In this document: positions 33,375 to 41,487 of the stretch, piece after piece | How the letters are laid out: every line of letters begins with the position of its first letter | How positions within the stretch are numbered: position 1 is the first letter of the stretch | Assembly: GCA_013360685.1 (NCBI GenBank) | Contig: JABWBD010000006.1 | Span: forward strand, 1-51,433 | DNA length: 51,433 bases | Direction of reading: 5' to 3' | From: Pirellulales bacterium | GTDB lineage: Bacteria; Planctomycetota; Planctomycetia; Pirellulales; Thermoguttaceae | Program-made: the position numbers and the translations under genes | The notes under the pieces: model-generated | Seen by the model: only the letters and a program-made list of their open reading frames with translations | The model's database searches: none | Told to the model about the DNA's origin: nothing

Positions 33375-36056
33375 ATGCGTTTGTTCCTCTGCCTGTCCAT
33401 CCTGTTGTGCTCCGCCCCGGCTTTCGCAGCCGATGACGCGACGCTCACTCTGGCCCGCGACGGACGGCCCGCGGCCACAATCGTCCTGGCCCAAGAACCC
33501 ACGCGGGCTGCGCAGTTCGCCGCTTTCGAACTCCAGTGGCACCTCCAGCAGATCACGGGCGGTGAATTCTCCATCGTCCGCGACGACCAGCCCGTCCCAG
33601 GAGTGGCGATCCTGGTCGGCGACAGTAAACCAGTACGTGCGATGGGGATCGTCGCAGACGAGTTCCAGAACCAAGAGTACTTGATCCGCTTCACGCCCAA
33701 TGCCCTGGTTCTGACAGGCCGCGACAAGGACGACCGCGGCCCGGTGCTGTACAGCCAGACGCCCGACCAACAGTCGCTCGCCACCTGGCCGGGCATCTGG
33801 GACGAACAGGGGACGATGTACGCCGTGTACGACTTCCTGGAGCGATACTGCGGAGTCAGATGGTTCAATCCGACCGAATTCGGCGCCGACATCCCGCGCC
33901 GGCCGACGCTCGCCGTCACCGGCGGCGAGGTCCGTCGCCGGCCGTTCATGCTGTACCGCTACGCCGCCTATCCTTCGAGCGAGGCCTACGACCAATACAC
34001 CGGACTTTGGCCGGCCGGCAGCGAGGGCCAGAAGAAGTGGGAGGCGGCCGCATACCCCGCGCTCCAGGCCCGTTTCCGCGGCGGCGACTACACGCTGGCC
34101 AAGCGGGGCTGGAACACGCTGTTCCGACTGCGGCGGCGCGAAGGCGGCGAACCGTGCCCCGGAAACCATTCGCTCTACGGATACTACCGCAGGTTCTGGG
34201 CCCCCGAAAAAGGGCTGGAGCAGCTTTTCACCGAGCGCCGCCCCGACTGGTTCGCCCAGGGCTACCAGGGGCAGCCGCCACAGATGTGCTACACCAGCCG
34301 CGGCCTGGTGGAACAGGTGGCCCGGGATGCCTGCGAGTTCTTCGAGACCGGCAAGACGTATCCCGGGGCCCAGGCCGGCGGCGACTGTTTCTGCGTCGAG
34401 CCGATGGATAACGACCAGTTCTGCAAGTGCGCCGCCTGCCGCCGCTGGTTCGACGGCCGCGACGCCGACTGCCCCTTCTTCACCAACGGCCGCCACAGCG
34501 ACTATTTCTTCCAGTTCGTCAACGAGGTGGCCAAGATCGTCGGTCCAAAACATCCCGGGAAGAGAATCGTCTGCCTTGCCTACATGACCCACGGCGCCCC
34601 GCCGCGGAAACTGAAACTCGAGCCGAACGTCCTCGTCCAGTACTGCTTTGCTTGCAACCGGTTGAACTTCGACCGGCCGTCTTACGAGCACGAGATCTCG
34701 CTGTTGCAGCAGTGGCGGCAGGAGTATCCCGGCCGGCCGCTCTACCTGTGGCTCTATGACACGTTTCCCGTCGAAATCGCAGTGAACGGCAATTTCCACT
34801 GCTTCCCCGGCTTCTTCGCGCACGCAGTCGGGCGCCAGTTCGACCTCTTTCGCAAGCACGACTATCGAGGCGTGTTTCACTGCGGCTACGGCCAGGACGT
34901 CGAGGCCTACCTCACCTACCGCCTCATGGACGATCCCGGCTTGAATGTCGACGCGATGCTCGACGAGTACTTTGCGAGGCTCTATGGCCCGGCCGCCGGC
35001 CCGCTGCGTAAGTTCTACGACTCCGTGGAAGAAGCCTACGACAATCCGGCCAACTATCCCGAGAGCATTGCCGGCGGACAGATCGAAGGACACCATCACC
35101 AGACCGAAGAGGTGGCGTGGGGATACTTGGGCAATGCCGGACGGATGGAAACGCTCGGCAAGTTCATCGAGGCAGCCCGCGCCGCGGCGGCAACCGGCGA
35201 CCAGAAGCGGCGCGTGGCGTTGTTTGAACTGGCCGTGTGGGACTATATGACGGCGGGCCGGGCCAGGTACGTCGAGCGGCTCAAGGCCAGCGCCAAGGAC
35301 GGCGGCCAGGTGCGGCGCGTGCCGTTTGCCTCGCGTGGGCCGTTTGGAAGCCTGGCGGACGTCGACTGGGCCGAAACCCTGGCCTTGACCGGTTGGCGGT
35401 CGGCCATCGCCGAGCCGACGCGGCGGAAAATCATGGCCAGCACCGTCGGCGACGGCCGGCATTTGTACCTGCAACTTCAGGAGCGGACCGGACCGGCCCT
35501 GACCTCCACAGCCGAACTTGCCGCCGACGACAGGTGGCAGATCCTGCTGGCCGCGCCCAACCAGGCGTTGCGCGTGCTGTTGGTCGGCTCGGCGGGTGCG
35601 ATGTCGCTCGATGGAAAGCCCTGCTCGTGGCCTGTCGCCGTCAAGCGGGATGGAGACGGTTGGACGGCCAGCGTGGCGGTGCCGTTGGGCGACCTCGGCG
35701 CGGCGACCGGCGAGACCATCCGTTTGAACCTGGTCCGCCGCTCGGACCGCTGCGGCGACCAGCCCATGTGGTCGCCGAGCTTTGGCGAGTTCAGCGATCC
35801 GGCGGCGCTCCGCGAGTTGCGGCTCGATCCGGCCTCCAGCCTTCCCGCGCGGCTCCCGCCGCCGGACGAACTGCGGCAACTCGACGCTCGCGGACTGGTC
35901 GCGCGCTGGAGCCTTGCCGAAGGCCGGGGCGAGACCGTCGGCTCCACGGACGGCCGACTGCCGGCCAGACTGGTCAACGGGGCCGCCTGGGCCAACGACG
36001 GCGGTCGCACCGTGAGCAGTACATCGACTTCGGCAGCGAGAAGGTGCTGGACCTGA
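33375..36056 (+). CDS. Secreted DUF4838 protein, frameshifted before its LamG domain
   Basis: 893 residues in the frame given. A leader (MRLFLCLSILLCSAPAFA) precedes the N-terminal alpha/beta domain (RAAQFAAFELQWHLQQITGG) and the DUF4838 region, with CFCVEPMDNDQFCKCAACR, PGKRIVCLAYMTHGAPP and LTYRLMDDPGLNVDAMLDEYF. From about residue 855 a LamG-type domain begins (LVARWSLAEGRGETVGS). It breaks at about 36014, where loss of one G shifts the frame and leaves a 14-residue wrong tail. The rest of LamG continues in another frame to 36493. With the base restored the protein would be 1039 residues. GGAGAGAG precedes the ATG. This second DUF4838 gene differs from that at 24627 in carrying the LamG domain. 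Confidence 0.85.
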   Translation: MRLFLCLSILLCSAPAFAADDATLTLARDGRPAATIVLAQEPTRAAQFAAFELQWHLQQITGGEFSIVRDDQPVPGVAILVGDSKPVRAMGIVADEFQNQEYLIRFTPNALVLTGRDKDDRGPVLYSQTPDQQSLATWPGIWDEQGTMYAVYDFLERYCGVRWFNPTEFGADIPRRPTLAVTGGEVRRRPFMLYRYAAYPSSEAYDQYTGLWPAGSEGQKKWEAAAYPALQARFRGGDYTLAKRGWNTLFRLRRREGGEPCPGNHSLYGYYRRFWAPEKGLEQLFTERRPDWFAQGYQGQPPQMCYTSRGLVEQVARDACEFFETGKTYPGAQAGGDCFCVEPMDNDQFCKCAACRRWFDGRDADCPFFTNGRHSDYFFQFVNEVAKIVGPKHPGKRIVCLAYMTHGAPPRKLKLEPNVLVQYCFACNRLNFDRPSYEHEISLLQQWRQEYPGRPLYLWLYDTFPVEIAVNGNFHCFPGFFAHAVGRQFDLFRKHDYRGVFHCGYGQDVEAYLTYRLMDDPGLNVDAMLDEYFARLYGPAAGPLRKFYDSVEEAYDNPANYPESIAGGQIEGHHHQTEEVAWGYLGNAGRMETLGKFIEAARAAAATGDQKRRVALFELAVWDYMTAGRARYVERLKASAKDGGQVRRVPFASRGPFGSLADVDWAETLALTGWRSAIAEPTRRKIMASTVGDGRHLYLQLQERTGPALTSTAELAADDRWQILLAAPNQALRVLLVGSAGAMSLDGKPCSWPVAVKRDGDGWTASVAVPLGDLGAATGETIRLNLVRRSDRCGDQPMWSPSFGEFSDPAALRELRLDPASSLPARLPPPDELRQLDARGLVARWSLAEGRGETVGSTDGRLPARLVNGAAWANDGGRTVSSTSTSAARRCWT

Positions 36057-36493
36057 ACGGTCCGATGACGCTGCTCGTCTGGGCCAGGTACATGCCTACC
36101 GAAACCTGGTATCCGGCCCTCTTGGGCAAAGGCTACGAGAGCACGGGCGCCTACGGCATGCACATCCGGCCGGGCGGGACAGTGTGGTTCGAGATCGACG
36201 CCCCCGACGGCACGCGGCACGTCCACCATCCCACCGACCTCTGCCTGGCCCCCGGCCAGTGGTCGCACGTCGCCGCCACCTACGACGGTGCGGTGATGCG
36301 GGTGTACCTCAACGGGCGCGAGGCGGGCAGCGGCAAACCGGTCGTCACGGCCGTCCGCCCCAGCCCCGAGCCGTTGCGGTTCGGCTGGCTGGGATCCTAT
36401 GGTCATTTCAACGGAATGGTCCGCGAGGTAATGGTATACACCCGAGCGATGACCGCCGGCGAGGTTTTTGCCCGGTATGAAGCAGGGCGATGA
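36014..36493 (+). pseudogene. Out-of-frame remainder of the LamG domain
   Basis: Continues the DUF4838 protein in a different frame: QYIDFGSEKVLDLNGPMTLL, then SHVAATYDGAVMRVYLNGRE, FGWLGSYGHFNGMVREV and VYTRAMTAGEVFARYEAG. These are standard LamG jelly-roll strands, so it is the true C-terminus of the preceding gene. It has no start or ribosome site of its own. The stop TGA overlaps an ATG at 36490 that is not the start of the next gene. Inserting one G into ACCGTGAGCAG would restore one open frame. Confidence 0.75.
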
Positions 36494-36612
36494 CGGATCG
36501 AATAGATTTTGCGAGGGCAGAAGAAATGCAGTCTGACGCTCCGGTGCAATCGACTCATCCTCGGCGCGGCCGGCGCAATCCAGTCAGCGCCGCATGGCGT
36601 GGAGGACCACGA

Positions 36613-39600
36613 ATGATGCGATTTTCTCTCTCGGTTTCAGTCGCCCTGCTGCTTGCCGCGGCGGCGGCGGGGGTGGAACGCGTCGGCTTTCACGAGGATT
36701 TCTCCCGTGCGGAGGGCTGGGAAATCAGCAAGTGGCCCGGCATTACGGGGCTGGAGTCGGTCACCAGCGACGGCCGGCAGGCGACCTTCACGACGCTGGC
36801 CGGGACCTTCATGGTGGGAGCCAGTGCCGCGTGGGCGCCCGACTGGCCGGATTGGGACAAACACGCGCCGGCAGGGCTGGCAATCGTCGTCAAGAAGTAC
36901 CCGGCCGCCGTCGACCTGGACCGGTACCATTTCCTGGTCGCCCGGATGACCCATTCCGGCACCTATATGGCGCTGGCCGTCAACGGCTGGGACACAAAGG
37001 TCTGCTACACGACCGGTCTGCACGCCGTGGACTTGCGAGATGTCCAGAAACCGAGCCTGCGCGGCCGGCAACCCGTCGAATTGCGGCTGACGTTCCTGAA
37101 CACCGGCGCCAAAGTCGCCCTCGACGACGTGCGGCTCGTCGACGCCTTGTCGCCCGAGGAACAGGCGGGCTTCATCCCAGCGGGCCTGGACCTGCGCCTG
37201 GAGCGGCAGGAACCCAAGCCCTACCATGCATTGGAAGCCTTGAATGCGAGGGCCGGCGGGCCTATCCGTTTTGATCTTCCGGAGGAGCGGGCCGTCTTTC
37301 GCGACACCAGCACCGGCGCGGTCGTCTGGAAGCTGACGCGCGGCATACGCACGGAATTGGCGGACCATTTCAATCCCAATGGCTCGGCACTGCCGATCTA
37401 CAACCGCAGTTCCAAGGGGATGGTCATCTACGATTTCACGAAGGGGGGGCTGCGGGAGCTCAGCGGCCTCCAGGGAAGTCCTGTGTTCAGCCGCGACGAT
37501 CCTGCCGTAATGTACGTACTGCAAAGCGCCGAAAGCGGCGGCCAGGCGCATTACGTCGTCCGGGCCGTCGACTTCCGGACGGGCGCCGCCACGGACGTCG
37601 CCGACTGGACGAGCGGCGATTCCGGCGGGGCCGAATTCGTGGCCTCGACCTTCTCCGATCGCCTCGCGCTTGGCCTGAAGGAGGGCCGTGCGGTGTTCTT
37701 GATCGACCCCAAGGAGCCGGAGCCGAGTCGGCGGGTCCGCCGCGTGCCGCTGCCGATGCGGATGAAGGGCATTTCGCTCTCGCACAACGACGACTGCGTC
37801 AACTGGCAGCGTTGCTACTACTTCCAGCCCTGGCAAATGGACCTGCGGACGGGCGAGGTCCGGCTCCGCCACTATCCAACCTACGGCGGACATGAGATTT
37901 TCGGACGGGACTGGGTCGTGGGCCGGTACGGGACGATGATGCTGGCCCACCGGGCGGGCCTGCTTCCCTGCGACGAGTCGCGGGCCGGCGACGTCCGCAT
38001 CTGGTCGAATTGGGCCACGGATGTGCCCTCCGATTACGGGCGATTGTCGGACGACGACCGCTGGTTGGCGACCAACGGCACGGAAGGGGCCGTGGCGGGC
38101 AAACGCCTGCTGATCGACGGACAGGAGACGGGAACGGTGCTGCAAGTCGTTCACGACTTCACCTCGCGCAACTCCTGGGACAGCAACACCTACACGCGCG
38201 TCAGCCCGGATGCCACGAAGATCGCCTACATGTGCGACATGCTGGGCGACACCGACGTCTACGTGGCCCTCGCACGGCGGCCCGAAGCGCCGCGGAACCT
38301 GACGTTGCAGCGCGACGGCCCGCAAGTCCGCTTGCGATGGGACGCGCCGCCGGCCGCGCGCGAAATCGCCGGCTACAACGTGTACCGCAGCCGAGAAAGC
38401 GGTCGGGGATACCAGCGCGTCAACCGCGAGCGGATCGCCAAGACCGACTACGTGGATACGCCGCCTGCGGGACCGGCGTTTTATGCGGTTGCCGCGGAGG
38501 AACATTCCGGACTGGAGGGGCTGTACTCCAAGGAAGCCCAGACGGAAGCAGTCGGCCCCTGCCGCGTGTACGCCGACCTCGAGGAAGGTGAATTGTCTCC
38601 ACCCTTGCGCCAGCACCTGGACGGGCAGTGCTCCAATTTCCGTTGTGCGAGGGTCTGGAAAGAGGCCCCGGCCGAGACCACCGGCCAGGCCACGCTGAAG
38701 CTCCGCGTTCCGGCCCCAGGGACATACCATCTCTGGATGCGAGGGCGGGGGCAGGGGCAATTCCTGTGCAGCACTGCCGACCAGAGCGCGACGGGGAGGA
38801 TTGACTCCGATCGCTGGGCGTGGACGCGGGTTGAAACGCCGCTGAGGCTTTCGGGCGGACCGCAGCAACTCATCCTCCGCAGCAGTGACGATGGGCTGTC
38901 CCTGGACCTGGCGATGCTCACCAGCGCGCCAACCGACAGGCCGGACCGTCTCGACGACCGCGATCCGGTTCCTGCGCCTGTCGGCGGCCTGCGAGCGACC
39001 GAGGTCTCGTCCGACCAGGTGCGGCTGGCCTGGACGCCTTCGGCCGACCCCGATCTCGACGGGTACTCCGTCTACGTGGGCGCCGAGGCCGACTTCCTTG
39101 CCGGCAACGCCAGCTTGCTGGCTTCGGGAAGAAGCACGGAGTGCCTCGATTGGGGTCTTACGCCGGGGGCGACGCTGTACTACAAGGTGGTTGCCTTCAA
39201 CAAGCGCGGAGCCGAGTCAACTCCGACGACCATCCGTGTCGAGACGCCGAAGATGGCCTCGGACAGCGTGGAACTGACTATCGGCGACGCGACGCTCAGC
39301 GGCGGTCTTATCAAACAAGAATCCCGCGGCGTTGTGTCGGCCTTCCTGCCCGCGCCGCTGGGCGAAAACGGCCCGCGCCCCGCCGCCATGTGGGAATTCA
39401 ACGTGCCGCACGACGGCGTTTACTACGTCTGGGCGCGGTACACCACGCTGGACGCGAAGCGGGTCTCGCTGTTCTGGATCGACTGCGATGGTCGGGACCC
39501 GCTGCGGGGCGCCAATTGGCGGCTGCGTTTCCCCTGTACGCTTACGCGGCACCTGGACGGCGTGACGCCCGGGGAGGAGACATGGTTCACCGACAAGATG

Positions 39601-39783
39601 GCTTCCGGCTGGTGGGCCGGCCCGATCGACGCGTTGACCCTCAAGGCCGGCAGACACTCGCTCTCGGTCGCGTTTGAACCGACGCACGCTCCGCGCGGGC
39701 CGCGGCTTGCCGCCGTGTATCTGTCGAACGCCCCCTCCTACCGCGCCCCCGGATTCGATCCGCGCGTGGATTTCCGGAAGTAA
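36613..39783 (+). CDS. Large secreted propeller/FN3/carbohydrate-binding protein
   Basis: 1056 residues with a leader (MRFSLSVSVALLLAAAAAG). An N-terminal sandwich (about 20-195) precedes a TolB-like propeller (about 215-550: TGAVVWKLTRGIR, YDFTKGGLRELSGL, DDDRWLATNGTEG, SPDATKIAYMCDM). A fibronectin type III domain follows (about 557-643, IAGYNVYRSRESGRGY), then a binding-type sandwich (about 655-775), a second FN3 (about 780-880, LRATEVSSDQVRLAWTPSAD) and a last sandwich. No catalytic residues were identified; it may be a lyase-like propeller or a binding protein. GGAGG 7 bases before the first ATG fixes the start over the upstream ATG at 36490. Confidence 0.82.
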   Translation: MMRFSLSVSVALLLAAAAAGVERVGFHEDFSRAEGWEISKWPGITGLESVTSDGRQATFTTLAGTFMVGASAAWAPDWPDWDKHAPAGLAIVVKKYPAAVDLDRYHFLVARMTHSGTYMALAVNGWDTKVCYTTGLHAVDLRDVQKPSLRGRQPVELRLTFLNTGAKVALDDVRLVDALSPEEQAGFIPAGLDLRLERQEPKPYHALEALNARAGGPIRFDLPEERAVFRDTSTGAVVWKLTRGIRTELADHFNPNGSALPIYNRSSKGMVIYDFTKGGLRELSGLQGSPVFSRDDPAVMYVLQSAESGGQAHYVVRAVDFRTGAATDVADWTSGDSGGAEFVASTFSDRLALGLKEGRAVFLIDPKEPEPSRRVRRVPLPMRMKGISLSHNDDCVNWQRCYYFQPWQMDLRTGEVRLRHYPTYGGHEIFGRDWVVGRYGTMMLAHRAGLLPCDESRAGDVRIWSNWATDVPSDYGRLSDDDRWLATNGTEGAVAGKRLLIDGQETGTVLQVVHDFTSRNSWDSNTYTRVSPDATKIAYMCDMLGDTDVYVALARRPEAPRNLTLQRDGPQVRLRWDAPPAAREIAGYNVYRSRESGRGYQRVNRERIAKTDYVDTPPAGPAFYAVAAEEHSGLEGLYSKEAQTEAVGPCRVYADLEEGELSPPLRQHLDGQCSNFRCARVWKEAPAETTGQATLKLRVPAPGTYHLWMRGRGQGQFLCSTADQSATGRIDSDRWAWTRVETPLRLSGGPQQLILRSSDDGLSLDLAMLTSAPTDRPDRLDDRDPVPAPVGGLRATEVSSDQVRLAWTPSADPDLDGYSVYVGAEADFLAGNASLLASGRSTECLDWGLTPGATLYYKVVAFNKRGAESTPTTIRVETPKMASDSVELTIGDATLSGGLIKQESRGVVSAFLPAPLGENGPRPAAMWEFNVPHDGVYYVWARYTTLDAKRVSLFWIDCDGRDPLRGANWRLRFPCTLTRHLDGVTPGEETWFTDKMASGWWAGPIDALTLKAGRHSLSVAFEPTHAPRGPRLAAVYLSNAPSYRAPGFDPRVDFRK

Positions 39784-39916
39784 ACGTCGGTCCTGTGCCA
39801 CTGAAGCCTCGGGTATCGTCCCGACCGGCAACAGATGATATAGTCATGCATTACCCGAACGGTTTTCGCGAAACAGGAGGGTGAGACCACTACGGCGCCC
39901 GTTGACGGAGACAACT

Positions 39917-40915
39917 ATGGCAAATGCAGGATACGAACTCTTGGCTGCAGCCGGTGCGGCACGCACGGGCACGACGATATTCGAGTTGGAAACCGAGCCG
40001 TCGGACGGCGAAATCGCCGAATTCCTGATCGCCAACAAGGAAGTTCTGGAAGGTGCGCGGCACGCACTTCAAAAAAGGTGTGCGGTGTCGCTGGAGTACC
40101 ATGCGGCCTTCTTCCAGGAGCATTGCGAAGGGTTTCCCGCACTGCGAAACCTGGCTCGCAGTTTTGCCCTGGAAATCGAGGCCGCCGATCGCTTTGGAGA
40201 CCTGCCGGGCGCGGTGGCTGTCGGGCTGGATGTATTTGCGCTCGCCAATGCGACTCGTCGGGGTGGATTGATCGTTGATTTGTTTGTTGCTCTCGGAATC
40301 GAGGGTATCGCCATAAATCGGATGCGTGGCATTCGCCGCCAATTGAATCCCCACCATGCGACTCATCTGGCCAATGAGCTGCTTCGGACTGAAGCAGAAC
40401 GAGAGCCTTTTGACCACGTCTATACGCGTGACCAAGAGTGGGAAAAGGCGGTCGGCTGGTCCGATGGTAGTACGGATTCCGCCGATTTCGCGTGGCCTGA
40501 GAGCGGCGAAATCGGGATCGATGAGGAGACAAGGCAGGTGATCACGGCAGCGGTCCAATCGTACGCCGCTTTGCCGGACCGTGAAAAACGCGCTTTTCAG
40601 AAGCCGCTTGACGATCGCAACCTAGCGCTGATGCGCTTATTGGCATTGGAATGTGCTCTGAACTCCTTTCATGCCAGGCACGGCAGGTACCCCTACGTTG
40701 TTTCGGAGCTGGTTCCCGATAACATCGCCGCCGTTCCCCGTGATCCTTTCACGACTGCGGAATTTCACTACCGCACAACGCCTGCCGGGTGCGTCGTTTA
40801 CAGCCCGGGCCCGACCGGGCAGGATGCAGGCGGCAAGTTCGGAAGCTGGCTCAGCGTCATGTCCGGCGACGCGGACCTTAGTGTCGACATGTTCGATTAC
40901 GACGACGCTTGCTGA
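39917..40915 (+). CDS. Uncharacterised protein with pseudopilin-like C-terminus
   Basis: 332 residues, soluble and helical through about residue 260. The C-terminal ~70 residues (LECALNSFHARHGRYPYVVS, then VPRDPFTTAEFHYR and VYSPGPTGQDAGG) resemble the tail common in planctomycete proteins related to type II secretion pseudopilins. Codon bias is weaker than in neighbours. No leader or membrane helix is present, so the usual N-terminal part may be missing. A GTG at 39881 lies in frame but has a ribosome motif too close to it; the ATG at 39917 with GGAG 9 bases upstream was chosen. Function is unknown. Confidence 0.68.
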   Translation: MANAGYELLAAAGAARTGTTIFELETEPSDGEIAEFLIANKEVLEGARHALQKRCAVSLEYHAAFFQEHCEGFPALRNLARSFALEIEAADRFGDLPGAVAVGLDVFALANATRRGGLIVDLFVALGIEGIAINRMRGIRRQLNPHHATHLANELLRTEAEREPFDHVYTRDQEWEKAVGWSDGSTDSADFAWPESGEIGIDEETRQVITAAVQSYAALPDREKRAFQKPLDDRNLALMRLLALECALNSFHARHGRYPYVVSELVPDNIAAVPRDPFTTAEFHYRTTPAGCVVYSPGPTGQDAGGKFGSWLSVMSGDADLSVDMFDYDDAC

Positions 40916-40992
40916 ATTGTCGTGGTTCGGCGTTATACCGTCCGTAAAGTCCAAGAGAGCGATCGGAGGCAAGAAACGCTGCTGCGCAGACT

Positions 40993-41300
40993 ATGTGGAT
41001 AGAACGGAGAGAAAACATCATAGAATTGGGCTTCACTGTCATCCAGGCCGTGGCCCCGGCCGAGTTGGATGGGCTGAACAGGCCAAACGCGTACGGGCAT
41101 CGGCCGCTGGTGGACAACGACCCGACCAGGCCCGACGTGAAAGACGGACCTCGGAACGACTTCTGGGACCACGTCGACTACATCGTGGAGCAAGCCAACG
41201 CGCGGGGCCTGTTCATCGGACTGCTGCCGACCAGGGGCGACAAGTGGAACAAGAATTGGGGCAGCGGCGGTTCCTTCACCCCGGAGAGCGCGGCAGGCTA
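40993..41300 (+). pseudogene. Fragment of a DUF4038 (GH140-type) gene
   Basis: About 100 codons matching the conserved middle of DUF4038 glycosidases: [52 protein letters not shown] and [17 protein letters not shown]. Both ends are missing; normal family members are several hundred residues. After AAGYW (about 41300) the frame enters the tail of a minus-strand fragment. No ribosome site is present. It is a remnant of a glycoside hydrolase gene, which fits the carbohydrate locus upstream. Confidence 0.75.
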
Positions 41301-41487
41301 TTGGATCAGGCGGAGGCAGAGGGGGTAGCGGTAGCGTTTGCCCTGGTTCGACTTGACGATGGCGATGATGACGACCACCAGGTCGAAAACGGCCACCGCA
41401 ATCATCAGCGGGATGCCGACCAACGCGATGATCAGAACGGCGGAGACCGCAAAGTAGATCGTGGCGCTGATCTTTCTTGTCGTCCGG
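41298..41487 (-). pseudogene. C-terminal fragment of a DUF4870 membrane gene
   Basis: On the minus strand, from 7 bases after the kinase stop to TAG at 41298, the frame reads TRKISATIYFAVSAVLIIAL, VGIPLMIAVAVFDLVVVIIA and [18 protein letters not shown]. This matches the second half of DUF4870-type small membrane proteins, including the final RYRYPLxxRLI block. The first helix pair is missing and no start codon is near. It abuts the DUF4038 fragment tail to tail. It is too short for the standard gene and is probably a deletion or recombination remnant. Confidence 0.65.

Noticed and set aside
36490-36612. ATGA-overlap start for the propeller/FN3 gene
   Set aside because: It would put 41 non-protein-like residues before a clear signal peptide, and GGAGG precedes the ATG at 36613.
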